From: an uncultured cyanobacterium
GTDB lineage: Bacteria > Cyanobacteriota > Cyanobacteriia > Cyanobacteriales > Geitlerinemataceae
DNA length: 64,000 nucleotides
Assembly (NCBI GenBank): GCA_937899645.1
Contig: CALCCD010000011.1
Location: forward strand, 1 to 64,000
Reading direction: 5' to 3'
Position 1 is the stretch's first letter; each line of letters starts with the position of its first letter. This document shows positions 1 to 9,276 of the stretch, in pieces. The notes beneath the pieces are model-generated. The model did no database searches and was not told where the DNA came from. It saw only the letters and a program-made list of their open reading frames with translations. Both the position numbers and the translations under genes were made by a program.

Positions 1-1
1 C

Positions 2-346
2 TATCGCCAATCGTTAGAGATGCGAGAGGAACTGGGCGATCGCAGCGGCATGGCGGAAACGCTCCAAACTCTGGGACAGATGTATCAATCTCTCGGTCGT
101 CCACGTGAGGGATTCGCGCTGATTCAACAGGCTATGGCCATCCGACAAGAACTCAACCAACCTCTGGGTGCATATCCACTTCCCAACTGGGTTAAAAGAC
201 TTGCCAGCTTCGCGCAGCGCGGCACGAGTCAGTTTATCCTCTGTGCGATCGGCGGTTTGCTTGCCTTTCCTGTCATTCTCGTGGTGCTGATTGTTGTTGT
301 CGCAGTCCGCACGATTCACGGTCGCCTTATCACTCTGCGCCGCTAA
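2..346 (+). CDS. TPR-repeat protein, 3' part only, with a C-terminal membrane segment
   Basis: The reading frame is open from the left edge, so the N-terminus lies outside the window. The visible part holds about one and a half tetratricopeptide units (YRQSLEMREELGDRSG..., then LGQMYQSLGRPREGFALI), with the spacing common in cyanobacterial TPR regulators. A linker and one strongly hydrophobic helix (about residues 78-100, FILCAIGGLLAFPVILVVL) follow, and the protein stops after a short basic tail. Ending a TPR array in a membrane helix is unusual. The next 150 bases, in another frame, resemble the end of a normal TPR protein, so this C-terminus may result from a deletion or frameshift. The family is clear; no specific function is assigned. 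Confidence 0.6.
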   Translation, partial: YRQSLEMREELGDRSGMAETLQTLGQMYQSLGRPREGFALIQQAMAIRQELNQPLGAYPLPNWVKRLASFAQRGTSQFILCAIGGLLAFPVILVVLIVVVAVRTIHGRLITLRR

Positions 347-348
347 GC

Positions 349-495
349 AAGCGCCTCGCTCAACTCTGGCAACGCCGCAACAACCCCGATCGCGCCCAAC
401 ACCACTACACGATCGCCCACGACCTCTACACTCAACTCGGAGCCGCCAAAGACCTCGAACGCATCGAACAAGAATTCAAAATCAGTGAGCCCTGA
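349..495 (+). pseudogene. Remnant of a TPR-protein C-terminus
   Basis: This frame reads KRLAQLWQRRNNPDRAQHHY, continues as a typical final TPR helix pair (IAHDLYTQLGAAKDLERI) and stops at TGA 493-495. It has no start codon or ribosome site and lies in a different frame just after the upstream TPR ORF. It therefore looks like the original tail of that gene, or of a neighbouring copy, disconnected by a deletion or frameshift. The last residues (SEP, stop) are encoded by a copy of the palindromic repeat that starts at 486. Confidence 0.5.
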
Positions 496-625
496 GCCTG
501 TCGAAGGGCGGGCTTCACTCAAGCGGGATAGCGGCATGGTTGTGGGCTTGAGGGACAACAGGGCGCGACAGATCTGGAACTAATCGCGCTTTCCCTAACC
601 CGCCCTTCGACAGGCTCAGGGCTCA
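486..625. repeat. Palindromic repeat pair, GAGCCCTGAGCCTGTCGAAG type
   Basis: A 27-base sequence at 486-512 is repeated as a perfect inverted copy at 599-625, with about 86 bases of unrelated DNA between them. A degenerate third copy follows at about 630-645, and a 13-base piece (GCTCAGGGCTCAT) sits at 990-1002. The core is a well-known dispersed repeat in many bacteria. The arrangement looks like a small REP- or MITE-like insertion between the TPR remnant and the GIY-YIG genes. Confidence 0.8.
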
Positions 626-639
626 TCGACTCGACAAGC

Positions 640-954
640 TCATGGCTCGTTGGCTCGACCGTCGGCCTCCTTCTCCGCCTGCCGATTCTTCGCCGCCTCA
701 ATCAACCCCTTCCAATCACTCGCAATCAGCGCCAACTTCTTCCGCCGACTCCAACCCTGAATCTGCTTCTCCCGCGCAAACGCCTCCCCCACATCCTCAA
801 AAAACTCTACAAACACCAACCGCACCGGCAACCGACCCCGCGTATGCTTCGCACCCCGCCCTGACTCGTGTTCCCATAGCCGCCGCTCCAAATCCCGAGT
901 CGAGCCCGTATAAAGTGACCCGTCCGCACACTCCAAAACGTAAACGTACGCCAT
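640..954 (-). CDS. GIY-YIG nuclease domain protein, copy 1 (UPF0213/YhbQ-like)
   Basis: This is a 104-residue single-domain GIY-YIG protein. The motif appears as YVYVLECADGSLYTG, followed by the conserved Arg in STRDLERRLWEH and the Glu in VFVEFFEDVGEAFAREKQI. I chose the start at MAYVYV because family members begin there and the upstream extension is Arg-rich and unconvincing. It lies head to tail with a close paralogue (992-1285, same strand). The family is probably nucleic-acid processing, with no settled substrate. The C-terminal ANEP-stop is encoded by a degenerate copy of the 486-625 repeat, so the tail was probably remodelled by it. Confidence 0.85.
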   Translation of the reverse strand: MAYVYVLECADGSLYTGSTRDLERRLWEHESGRGAKHTRGRLPVRLVFVEFFEDVGEAFAREKQIQGWSRRKKLALIASDWKGLIEAAKNRQAEKEADGRANEP

Positions 955-991
955 ACATCTCACCCCGAAACGGAACCGCGAACGACGCCGC

Positions 992-1285
992 TCAGGGCTC
1001 ATTGGCCTTCTGCCGCGCCTTCGCCACCTCGATCGCCCCCTCCCAACCACTCTCCACCAACGCCAACTTCTGCCGCCGACTCAACCGCTGCACCCGCTTC
1101 TCCCGCGAAAACGCCTCCCCGATAGCGTCATAAAACTCCGCATACACCAACCGCACCGGCAACCGACCCCGCGTATACTTCGCCCCCCGCCCCGACTGGT
1201 GCTGAGCGATCCGCCGCTCCAAATCCCGCGTCGCGCCCGTATACAACGTCCCGTCCGCGCACTCCAAGATATAGACGTACGCCAT
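992..1285 (-). CDS. GIY-YIG nuclease domain protein, copy 2 (UPF0213/YhbQ-like)
   Basis: This 97-residue protein is a close paralogue of the gene at 640-954. It has the same GIY-YIG core (YVYILECADGTLYTG), the conserved Arg (ATRDLERRIAQH) and the REKRVQRLSRRQKLALV segment. The start is placed at MAYVYI. Its ending KANEP-stop matches copy 1, and the stop codon lies inside a fragment of the palindromic repeat (990-1002). The pair probably arose by tandem duplication. A small nuclease is likely; the cellular role is unknown. Confidence 0.85.
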   Translation of the reverse strand: MAYVYILECADGTLYTGATRDLERRIAQHQSGRGAKYTRGRLPVRLVYAEFYDAIGEAFSREKRVQRLSRRQKLALVESGWEGAIEVAKARQKANEP

Positions 1286-1393
1286 ACCCACCCCCAAAAC
1301 AACAGCCCCGCCAGCTTAACGATCGCTTAACCGATCGCACCTGGCATTTGCGTAATCATGGCGAAATATAGCCCCACTAAGCCGCGTGCCGCC

Positions 1394-3604
1394 ATGAATC
1401 TACCCCGCCGTCAGTTCCTCTGGATGCTCGCCGGGGCCACCGGCTCGATCGCCCTGAAATCCTGCGCCCCCTCCGGCAACGATCCGAAGCAGGCCACCGT
1501 CAGCCTCGGCGAAGAATTCACGCGGCCATTCCAGCCGCCCGCCAGCCCGCTCCCCCTGCGCTACGAAAAGCTGACGACAGACGAGCAGCTCGCCGCCTAC
1601 GCCAGCTACGACGTGACTGACGATCTGGTGCTTCCCGACGGCTACGAATACGAAGTGCTGGCCTCCTGGGGCGACGCGATCGGCAGCTCGCGCGTCGGCT
1701 ACAACAACGACTACATCGGCTTCGCGCCCGCCGATCGCGACGATCGCGCTTATCTCGGCGTTAACTTCGAGTACATCAGCAGCGGCACGTGGATGGCGAC
1801 CTACGCTGCGGTTATCGGCAAAGAGTTACCGTTTGCAGCCGTGCTGAAGGCCGTGCCCAATGGCGCGATCGACGCCTTCGCGCTGCCGGACGATAGCCCG
1901 CTGAAGGCGCAGATCGCGACGATCTGCCGCGAGGCGCAGATCGACCAGGGCTTCGGGGTGATGGCGATCGCCCGCAACGGAAACGGACGCTGGCAGCGCG
2001 ACACCGACGGCCTCGGGAAAAGCGTCGATCGGCGCATCACCGGCATCTCCGGCCTCGATGACGGGCGCTACCTCAAAGCCACCGGCCCCGCCGCCGCCAT
2101 CTTCACGAAAACCAGCGGCCAGGGCTACACCGATCGGCTCGGCAACAAAGTCATCGGCACGTTCGCCAACTGCGCGGGCGGCACGACGCCGTGGGGTACG
2201 TTCCTCAGCGCCGAGGAAAACTTCCAGGCCCAAGTCCCCGAAGCCGTCAAGCTCGATGGCACGTCCGAACCGCCCAGCACGATGCCGTTTCGCATTGGCC
2301 AGCAGAGCCTGAGCGGCTTTGGCAACGTCTTCGGCCTCGCGGGCAATAAGTACGGCTGGATTGTCGAGATCGACCCGGCCAACCCGGACGACACTGGCAC
2401 CAAGCACACCTGGCTGGGGCGCTATCGCCACGAGGCGGTAGGCGTACGCGCCGAAGCGGGCAAGCAGATCGCATTCTATTCGGGCTGCGATCGTCGGGGC
2501 GGCCACGTCTATAAATTCGTCAGTCGCGGCACGGTCGCCGACCCCACCGACAAAGCCAACTCGCAGCTCCTCGCCGACGGTACGCTCTACGTCGCCAAGT
2601 TCGAGCCCGGTGGTACGGGTCGCTGGCTGCCGCTAACGCCCGAAGCGAAGATCGCGCCCGATCGCCCCAGCGGTTTGCTCGGCCAGACTGTCGTTCTCCA
2701 CGACGCCACGGGCTACAAAACCCTGCACGGCGATGTCGCCGTCGCCGCCTTCGAGCAGAAATACCAAACCCTCGGTGACATTTACATCGGCACGCGCGAC
2801 GAACAGCAGGGCGCGATCGCGATCGACGCCCACTTCGCGGCCAACGCGATCGGTGCAACCTACACCGCCCGCCCAGAGGACACCGAAATCGCCCCCGACG
2901 GCTCGCTCTACATCGCCTTCACGTCCGGCGCGCCTGACGGCAGAGGTCGCGGCGGCCCCGATCGCGCCATCTTCCCCAGCCCGATCGGCGAAGACGCCCA
3001 CGAGCACGGCTGGGTGATGCACCTGACCGAAACCAACAACGAGCCCGCCGCGCTGGATTTCATCTGGGAGATGGCGGTAGCTGGCGGCGAGCCGTCGAAG
3101 GGCGGCCCCGGTCTGGCGAATCCGGATAACCTGCTGTTCGATCGTGCGGGCAATATGTGGATGGTCACGGATATGTCCACCAATAAGCACAACAGCGAAG
3201 TCGCCAGCCGCCTTGGCGAAGACGGCCAGCCGCTGCCCACGGACAAAATGCTCGGCATTTTCGGCAACAATACGCTCTGGTACGTGCCGACGCGCGGCGA
3301 AGATGCGGGCGTGCCACTGCTATTCGGCATCGGGCCGATGGAGTGCGAGACGACGGGGCCGTGTTTCGACGCGACCGAAGAGACGCTGTTCCTGGCGGTG
3401 CAGCATCCCGGCGAAACCCACGGCGTGCGGACGGAGGGTGCGATCGACACCCGAAAATTTATGCTGACGACCACCGACGGCCTGGAATTCGAGCAGACGC
3501 GCACCGTGCCGCTGGGCTCGAACTGGCCGGACAAGACCGACGGCGCTGCGCCGCGTCCGGCAGTGGTGGCGATCTATCGCACGACGGGCGGCGCGATCGC
3601 CTAG
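1394..3604 (+). CDS. PhoX/DUF839 family phosphatase, Tat-exported
   Basis: This 736-residue protein is of the PhoX-like (DUF839) family, whose characterised members are extracytoplasmic calcium- and iron-dependent alkaline phosphatases. The N-terminus has a twin-arginine signal (NLPRRQFLWMLAGATG) followed by a lipobox-like ALKSC, so export by Tat and possible lipid anchoring are expected. Family blocks are visible: YLGVNFEY, GTFLSAEENFQ, AFYSGCDRRGGHVYKF, and NPDNLLFDRAGNMWMVTD near the C-terminus. I prefer the ATG at 1394, which puts RR close to the start; an ATG at 1358 would add 12 residues. It stands alone, with no phosphate genes or recognised Pho box beside it. The family is sure; the alkaline phosphatase activity is inferred. 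Confidence 0.85.
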   Translation: MNLPRRQFLWMLAGATGSIALKSCAPSGNDPKQATVSLGEEFTRPFQPPASPLPLRYEKLTTDEQLAAYASYDVTDDLVLPDGYEYEVLASWGDAIGSSRVGYNNDYIGFAPADRDDRAYLGVNFEYISSGTWMATYAAVIGKELPFAAVLKAVPNGAIDAFALPDDSPLKAQIATICREAQIDQGFGVMAIARNGNGRWQRDTDGLGKSVDRRITGISGLDDGRYLKATGPAAAIFTKTSGQGYTDRLGNKVIGTFANCAGGTTPWGTFLSAEENFQAQVPEAVKLDGTSEPPSTMPFRIGQQSLSGFGNVFGLAGNKYGWIVEIDPANPDDTGTKHTWLGRYRHEAVGVRAEAGKQIAFYSGCDRRGGHVYKFVSRGTVADPTDKANSQLLADGTLYVAKFEPGGTGRWLPLTPEAKIAPDRPSGLLGQTVVLHDATGYKTLHGDVAVAAFEQKYQTLGDIYIGTRDEQQGAIAIDAHFAANAIGATYTARPEDTEIAPDGSLYIAFTSGAPDGRGRGGPDRAIFPSPIGEDAHEHGWVMHLTETNNEPAALDFIWEMAVAGGEPSKGGPGLANPDNLLFDRAGNMWMVTDMSTNKHNSEVASRLGEDGQPLPTDKMLGIFGNNTLWYVPTRGEDAGVPLLFGIGPMECETTGPCFDATEETLFLAVQHPGETHGVRTEGAIDTRKFMLTTTDGLEFEQTRTVPLGSNWPDKTDGAAPRPAVVAIYRTTGGAIA

Positions 3605-3777
3605 CCTCCACGCTGTCGCAATCGATCGAACCGTAGGGAGCCTTGCGGATGTTACAACCCGTAGTAAACTTCTCGGGAACGCAGCGGCGCGCGACTTTGC
3701 TAGCCCGAATGGCAGGCCGAAATCCAGCGCGCCCGACGCGATCGACTGTCTTGCAGGTGTGCTGAGCCGCTACAACT

Positions 3778-4845
3778 ATGTCACTCGTTCTGGTTACTGG
3801 CTCCGCCGGTTTGATTGGTTCCGAAACCGTTCGCTTCTTTTGCGACAAAGGCTATACGGTCGCCGGCATCGACAACAACCTGCGAGCGAGTTTCTTCGGT
3901 GAGGAAGCCTCGACGCTGTGGAACCGCGATCGCCTGCGCGAGAAGTTCGGCGAGAAATACCGCCACCACGACACCGATATTCGCGATCGCGAGGCGATCG
4001 GCGCGCTGTTCGCCGACTACGGCACCGACATCTCTCTGATCGTCCACACCGCCGCGCAACCCTCCCACGACTGGGCGGCACGCGACCCATTCACCGACTT
4101 CACCGTCAACGCCAACGGCACGCTCAACCTGCTGGACAATACCCGCCAGCACTGCCCGAAAGCGGTCTTTATTTTCTGCTCCACCAACAAAGTCTACGGT
4201 GATACGCCCAACCGCTTGCCGCTGCTCGAACTCGAAACGCGCTGGGAAATCGACGAGTCGCACCCGTTCCACGCAGGCATCGACGAGACGATGAGTATCG
4301 ATCGCTGCAAGCACTCGCTATTCGGCGCATCGAAAGTCGCCGCCGACGTACTCGTTCAGGAATACGGGCGCTACTTCGACATGCGGACGGCCTGCTTCCG
4401 GGGCGGTTGCCTGACGGGGCCGAGCCACTCCGGCGCGGAGCTACACGGCTTTTTGTCGTACCTGATGAAATGCACCGTCACCGGCAAGCCCTACAAGGTC
4501 TTCGGCTACAAGGGCAAGCAAGTGCGCGACAACATCCACAGCTACGACCTGGTCAACGCCTTCTATCACTTCTACCAAGACCCGCGCATCGCCGAGGTCT
4601 ACAACATTGGCGGCGGCCGCGAGAGCAACTGCTCGATGCTCGAAGCGATCTCGATTTGCGAGAACATTTCTGGCAAGAAGCTCGACTGGGAATATAAAGA
4701 AGACAACCGCAGCGGCGACCATATCTGGTGGATCGGCAGTCTCGCCCGCTTCCAAGAGCATTACCCGACCTGGAAGCTCAACTACGGCATTCAAGATATT
4801 CTCGGCGAGATTTACTCGCAAAATCTCGATCGCTGGGCGGCATAA
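3778..4845 (+). CDS. NAD-dependent sugar epimerase/dehydratase (CDP-paratose 2-epimerase-like)
   Basis: This 355-residue extended short-chain dehydrogenase/reductase has the NAD-binding TGSAGLIGS at residues 7-15. It resembles the CDP-paratose/tyvelose 2-epimerase branch ([24 protein letters not shown]). The catalytic YxxxK is altered: the site reads SLFGASK, so Phe replaces the usual Tyr. The gene is first in a run of sugar-nucleotide and glycosyltransferase genes, 57 bases before the GtrA-GT2 gene, and probably makes or interconverts a sugar for a surface glycan or glycolipid. The superfamily is certain; the substrate is unknown. The Phe could be a property of the subfamily or a sign of different chemistry. 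Confidence 0.85.
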   Translation: MSLVLVTGSAGLIGSETVRFFCDKGYTVAGIDNNLRASFFGEEASTLWNRDRLREKFGEKYRHHDTDIRDREAIGALFADYGTDISLIVHTAAQPSHDWAARDPFTDFTVNANGTLNLLDNTRQHCPKAVFIFCSTNKVYGDTPNRLPLLELETRWEIDESHPFHAGIDETMSIDRCKHSLFGASKVAADVLVQEYGRYFDMRTACFRGGCLTGPSHSGAELHGFLSYLMKCTVTGKPYKVFGYKGKQVRDNIHSYDLVNAFYHFYQDPRIAEVYNIGGGRESNCSMLEAISICENISGKKLDWEYKEDNRSGDHIWWIGSLARFQEHYPTWKLNYGIQDILGEIYSQNLDRWAA

Positions 4846-4902
4846 TCGTCGCGGCGAGCCAGAGCACAAAGACCACCGGCCACACCGATCGACCACGCGC
4901 CT

Positions 4903-6204
4903 ATGAACCCGCTCCAAATTCTTCAGAAACGTCAGGCTCGCTTTCTCTTCGGCGGCGGTGTCGCGGCGGCGTTCAACCTGCTGTTGATGTACGGCTTTAT
5001 TGACGCGCTGGGCTGGGACACGGTGACGCTGCGGAACGTGGCAAACGTTATTTCGATCGAGCTATCGCTGCTGCTGAGTTTCTTTATCTACCGCACCTGG
5101 GTGTGGTCGGGCGGCGTCTGGAACGCGCGGGAAGTCTTGCTGCGTCAGCTTCCGCTCTACCACGTGTCGGCAGGGGCGGCGGTGGTGCTGCGGGTGTTCG
5201 CGCTGTTTCCGCTGCTGGACTGGCTGGGGATTGGCTACGGCGTCAATACACTGGTGGGCGTGCTGGTCAGCGCCACGATTAACTACGTGCTGAGCGATCG
5301 CCTGGTGTTCCGACCCAAAGCGAAGGAAGATCGCGACCTCTATCGGCCTGAAGGTCTCGAAACGGCGTTCGTCGGCACGAACCGCGATCGCTCCGACGCG
5401 CCGTCGCGCCCGATCGAGCTGTTTTCGCTGGTGATTCCGGCGTACAACGAGGAGGAGTCGATCGAAGAGACGATCGCCGCGATCGACGCCTGCTTCCAGC
5501 GCGCGGCAGTCCCCGTCGAAATCCTCGTCGTCAACGACAACAGCCCCGACAGCACCGAAGCCGTCTTGCAGGACTTGTGCCAAAAATACCCGAGCTTGCG
5601 CTACGTCAACAGCCACTACCCCAACGGGTTCGGCTTTGCGGTGCGCTGTGGCCTGGAGCAATTCTCCGGGGATGCCGTGGCGATCGTCATGGCCGACGCT
5701 TCCGACGACCCGGAAGACATGCTGAATTACTACAACCTGCTGCAACAGGGTTACGACTGCGTGTTCGGGTCGCGCTTCGTCAAGGGCGGCCGCGTCATCG
5801 ATTATCCCGGCCACAAGCTGCTGGTCAATCGCATGGCGAACCTGTTCGTCCGCGTGCTGTTCGGCCATCGATCGAACGACACCACCAATGCTTTCAAAGC
5901 CTATCGCCGCGAAGTCATCGACGGGATTCAGCCGTTGCTGTCGCACCACTTCAACCTGACGGTGGAGATTCCGCTGAAGGCGATCGTGCGAGGCTACAGC
6001 TATGCGGTCGTGCCGATTTCCTGGCGCAATCGCAAGGCGGGAGTCTCGAAGCTGAAGCTGCAAGAGATGGGCAGTCGTTATCTGTTTATCGTGCTGTACG
6101 TGTTGCTGGAGCGCTGGTTCTCGCGTGGGGACTACAGTCGGGCGACGCGGGAAGTGAACCTTCAAAAGGTTGCCGCGCGATCGTCGGTGTCGCCTCGCGG
6201 TTAA
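4903..6204 (+). CDS. GtrA-like membrane domain fused to a GT2 (DPM-like) glycosyltransferase
   Basis: This 433-residue fusion has two parts. Residues 1 to about 142 form a GtrA-like four-helix membrane domain (FLFGGGVAAAFNLLLMYG to YVLSDRLVFRP), typical of lipid-linked sugar translocation. Residues from about 178 form a GT-A glycosyltransferase of the dolichyl-phosphate mannose synthase type (SLVIPAYNEEESIEETI, LVVNDNSPDST, MADASDDPEDM, DTTNAFKAYRREVI, then a WRNRKAGVSKLKL segment). It probably loads a sugar onto polyprenyl phosphate and helps flip it. Two related epimerases flank it on the same strand, suggesting one pathway for an unusual sugar. The donor sugar cannot be read from the sequence. 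Confidence 0.9.
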   Translation: MNPLQILQKRQARFLFGGGVAAAFNLLLMYGFIDALGWDTVTLRNVANVISIELSLLLSFFIYRTWVWSGGVWNAREVLLRQLPLYHVSAGAAVVLRVFALFPLLDWLGIGYGVNTLVGVLVSATINYVLSDRLVFRPKAKEDRDLYRPEGLETAFVGTNRDRSDAPSRPIELFSLVIPAYNEEESIEETIAAIDACFQRAAVPVEILVVNDNSPDSTEAVLQDLCQKYPSLRYVNSHYPNGFGFAVRCGLEQFSGDAVAIVMADASDDPEDMLNYYNLLQQGYDCVFGSRFVKGGRVIDYPGHKLLVNRMANLFVRVLFGHRSNDTTNAFKAYRREVIDGIQPLLSHHFNLTVEIPLKAIVRGYSYAVVPISWRNRKAGVSKLKLQEMGSRYLFIVLYVLLERWFSRGDYSRATREVNLQKVAARSSVSPRG

Positions 6205-6209
6205 CGGCT

Positions 6210-6286
6210 GTAGGGGCGCATGGCAATGCGCCCGGAATTGGCGAAATCCCGCAGATATCGTGGGCGCACTGCCGTGATGCCCCTAC
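6210..6286. repeat. Imperfect inverted repeat bounded by GTAGGGGC / GCCCCTAC
   Basis: The gap between the GT2 gene and the next epimerase is almost filled by an element starting GTAGGGGCGCATGGCAATGC and ending with its imperfect inverse (GCACTGCCGTGATGCCCCTA). The inner motif GGCGCATGGCAATGCGCCC recurs in opposite orientation at 21434-21453. The ends and size suggest a MITE-like or REP-like dispersed repeat. It separates two genes that otherwise look like one operon. Confidence 0.7.
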
Positions 6287-6308
6287 GGAAATCGATCTCC
6301 AGAAATCC

Positions 6309-7376
6309 ATGAACCAGCGCGTTTTAATCACCGGCGGAGCCGGATTTGTCGGCAGTTCCCTCGCCCTCGGTTTGGCAGCACGCCACCCTGACTGGTCGAT
6401 CGTTGCCCTCGATAACTTGAAGCGGCGCGGTTCCGAGCTGAACTTGCCCCGCCTCAAAAACGCGGGCATCGAATTCGTTCACGGCGATATCCGCAACCCC
6501 GAAGACCTCGACCCCGCTGTCCTCAAGCCGACGCTAATCCTCGAATGTTCCGCCGAGCCATCGGTGATGGCCGGGTATGGCTCACCGGGATACCTGCTGC
6601 AAACCAACCTGGTCGGGACGATTAACTGTTTGGAATTGGCGCGGGCAACGAAAGCCGATTTTGTCTTTCTCTCTACCAGCCGCGTCTACCCGATCCCGTA
6701 CCTGACGCAGCTCGAATACGCCGAAACCGAAACACGCTTCGCCCTCAACGCCGAGCAGCCGATGCGCGGCGCGTCCGAACACGGCATCGCCGAAGATTTC
6801 CCACTGGATAAAGCCCGATCGCTCTACGGCACGACCAAGCTCACCTCAGAGCTGCTGATCGCGGAATATAACGACGCCTACGGACTGCGGACGCTAGTGA
6901 ACCGCTGCGGTGTGCTGACCGGGGCGTGGCAGATGGGCAAAGTCGATCAGGGCGTGTTCGCACTCTGGGTGGCGCGGCACTATTTCGGGAAGCCGCTGAA
7001 ATACATCGGCTACGGCGGCACGGGCAAGCAGGTGCGCGACTTTTTGCACGTGGACGACCTGCTGGATTTGCTCGACCTGCAGCTTGCGGATTTTGACAGC
7101 TTCAACGGCGAAACGTTTAATGTCGGCGGCGGCATGGAGAATCAGGTGTCACTGCTGGAGACGACGCAGCTCTGTCAGGAGATTGTCGGCAAGACGATCG
7201 AGATAACCGCCGAGCCGGAGACGCGGGTGGGAGATGTGCCGATTTTCGTCACCGATTCGCGCAAGATTATCGATCGCACGGGCTGGCAGCCCCAGCGCGA
7301 TATTCGCAAGACGCTGAGCGATATTTACGAGTGGATCGTGGCGGAAGAAGCCAGCGTCCGCCAGATTTTCCTGTAG
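6309..7376 (+). CDS. NAD-dependent sugar epimerase/dehydratase, second paralogue
   Basis: This 355-residue extended SDR begins MNQRVLITGGAGFVGSS, with the NAD-binding GxxGxxG at once, so the start at 6309 is clear; a longer open frame upstream overlaps the GT2 gene and is spurious. It has YGTTK, a proper YxxxK, unlike its neighbour at 3778. Other family blocks are SAEPSVMAGYGSP, FLSTSRVYPIPY, NRCGVLTGAWQMGK and TFNVGGGMENQVS, which place it near CDP-paratose 2-epimerase-like enzymes. With the first epimerase and the GT2 between them it forms a sugar-modification module. Substrate unknown. Confidence 0.88.
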   Translation: MNQRVLITGGAGFVGSSLALGLAARHPDWSIVALDNLKRRGSELNLPRLKNAGIEFVHGDIRNPEDLDPAVLKPTLILECSAEPSVMAGYGSPGYLLQTNLVGTINCLELARATKADFVFLSTSRVYPIPYLTQLEYAETETRFALNAEQPMRGASEHGIAEDFPLDKARSLYGTTKLTSELLIAEYNDAYGLRTLVNRCGVLTGAWQMGKVDQGVFALWVARHYFGKPLKYIGYGGTGKQVRDFLHVDDLLDLLDLQLADFDSFNGETFNVGGGMENQVSLLETTQLCQEIVGKTIEITAEPETRVGDVPIFVTDSRKIIDRTGWQPQRDIRKTLSDIYEWIVAEEASVRQIFL

Positions 7377-7433
7377 GTTTGACCTGCTTTATCTCCCGTA
7401 CTCCATGACCGAATTCGACCGGCAACCGAAGCG

Positions 7434-9275
7434 ATGAAACCACCGTTCGACAAACTGTTTGGCCGGACGGCCAGCCTTGCGGAGCGGCGGCGGCGGTGGA
7501 AAAACTGGGCGATCGTGGCGGGCTACACGCTCCCGGCGATCGCGACGCTGGCGTTTATCCTGCGCTACGCGGTCGATATTCCCTATATGGACTCGTTCGC
7601 GCTGCTCGATACGTTTAACGCGATCGATAAAGACAAGCTGACCTGGCAGCATCTCTGGACGCCTCATAACGAGCACCGCATGTTTTTCCCGCGCCTGGTG
7701 GTGAGCCTGTTGGCCTTCTGGACGGATTGGAACACTTACGTCGAACTCGTGCTGAGCTGGGCGATCGCGGTGCTGTCGTTTGCGGTGTTGTGCTGGCTGT
7801 CCTGGCACACTCAGGCGCGAACCCAGACGCGAGCCCAGACGCGAGCCCAGACGCTAACCCAATCGCGGGCGGATTCTCGGCCACGATCGACGAGCCGCTA
7901 CTGGCCGATTTTTACGACGGGAATACTGTTTTTCTCGCTGGCGCAGTATGAAAACTGGCTGTGGGGCTTTCAGGTCGCTTGGTTTTGGATCGTGTTTTGT
8001 GGAATCGCCGCGATCGCGCTTATCGCCCAACGCACGCAGCCCGATCGGCTCGACCGTAATTTTTGGCTGGCGGTGCTGCTGTGCACTTTGGCAAGCTTCT
8101 CGTCCGCCCACGGGATGCTGACCTGGTTCGCGATCGCGCCGTGTCTGCTGTTCGCCGGGGCGCGGCTGCGATCGACGCTGCTGCCGTTCGGCCTCTGGTG
8201 CGGGCTGGGCGCGACGGCGATCGGGATCTATTTCTACGGCTACGAGAGTCCGAACGACACGATCGATCGTAGCTACGCCTTCGCGCACCCGCTCGAAGGA
8301 CTGCGCTATTTCACGACCCTGGTCGGTGGTGGCGTCGTCAACGACAGCCTCTCCCGCGCGACGGTGGCGGGGGGCTTCGTACTGGTGGGCTTCATCGCCT
8401 GCGGGCTGTGGTTCTTGCGCGATCGCGCCGTGCGCCCGCAGCTCTCGCCCTGGCTGGCGTTGGGATCGCTGACGATCGGCTTTAGCGCCATCACCGCGAT
8501 CGGACGCACCTCCCTCGGGATCGGCTCTGCGATGGCCTCGCGCTACGTGACGATCTCGGTGCTGCTCGTTATCGCCTTCGTTCAGATTGGCGCGATTGCT
8601 ACGCAGAGTTGGCCGCGACGCCGCCAGCCCTGGTATCGCGGGCTCTGCGTCGCGCTCGTCATCGTCTCGCTCTCCAATTCGTTCGACACGCTGCCCACGG
8701 CGCGTGGTTTGCAAGAAGACCGCCAAGACGGTGCGCTGTGCCTGACGCTGCGGGAGTACATGCAGGCCAGGCCCAATGCCTGTTTGTCGCAGCTTTTTCC
8801 CGACTCGTGGGCGGTGAAGATCTATTTCGGGAATATGCTCGATCGACTCGAATTTCACGAGTTCGAGGACGAGATCGCCTTTGTCGAGACGCCCGACGAG
8901 GTTTATGGGCTGATCGAGACTCGCGAGGGTCGATCGTTGTCCGTTCGTGCAGGCGGTGCGGTTTCCCTCGAAGGCTGGGCGATTTTGCCCGATCGCGAGG
9001 CCGTGCCAGATTTGGTGTTTTTGGAACAGGACGACCGGCACAAATTCTTCATCGAAGCGCGGGTCGATCGCCGCAGCCCAGACTTGGTGGCTTACTTCGA
9101 TGTCAATGAATACGCCTATGCCCGCTGGGAGATCGACTTTCCCGCCACCACGCTGACGAAGCGCACGACACTGCTACGCGCCTGGGCGTACGACGCCGCT
9201 CGCAATCGGTTCGTCCGGCTCGAGAACGCGATCGAGGTGACCCGCCCAGATCTCGAAGACGAGCCCCCGCCTTAG
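7434..9275 (+). CDS. Multispanning membrane protein with C-terminal soluble domain, paralogue 1
   Basis: This 613-residue protein has about eleven hydrophobic helices between residues 25 and 420, then a soluble domain (about 470-610) with the pattern GWAILPDRE...FLEQDDRHKFF...RRSPDLV...WAYDAARNRFVRL, which looks like an all-beta domain. The first outer loop carries DIPYMDSFALLDTF and PHNEHRMFFPR; acidic residues in the first loop are typical of GT-C glycosyltransferases, so a membrane glycosyltransferase is possible but unproven. It has an in-frame 12-base tandem repeat (7821-7868) encoding QTRA units. The next gene starts one base after its stop and is clearly homologous along its full length. 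Confidence 0.75.
   Translation: MKPPFDKLFGRTASLAERRRRWKNWAIVAGYTLPAIATLAFILRYAVDIPYMDSFALLDTFNAIDKDKLTWQHLWTPHNEHRMFFPRLVVSLLAFWTDWNTYVELVLSWAIAVLSFAVLCWLSWHTQARTQTRAQTRAQTLTQSRADSRPRSTSRYWPIFTTGILFFSLAQYENWLWGFQVAWFWIVFCGIAAIALIAQRTQPDRLDRNFWLAVLLCTLASFSSAHGMLTWFAIAPCLLFAGARLRSTLLPFGLWCGLGATAIGIYFYGYESPNDTIDRSYAFAHPLEGLRYFTTLVGGGVVNDSLSRATVAGGFVLVGFIACGLWFLRDRAVRPQLSPWLALGSLTIGFSAITAIGRTSLGIGSAMASRYVTISVLLVIAFVQIGAIATQSWPRRRQPWYRGLCVALVIVSLSNSFDTLPTARGLQEDRQDGALCLTLREYMQARPNACLSQLFPDSWAVKIYFGNMLDRLEFHEFEDEIAFVETPDEVYGLIETREGRSLSVRAGGAVSLEGWAILPDREAVPDLVFLEQDDRHKFFIEARVDRRSPDLVAYFDVNEYAYARWEIDFPATTLTKRTTLLRAWAYDAARNRFVRLENAIEVTRPDLEDEPPP
7821..7868 (+). repeat. 12-bp tandem repeat inside a coding region
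   Basis: Four copies of a 12-base unit close to GCCCAGACGCGA encode the hydrophilic series TQTRAQTRAQTLTQ in a loop between membrane helices. The paralogue at 9277-11094 lacks it, so the repeat expanded after the duplication. Confidence 0.8.
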
Positions 9276-9276
9276 G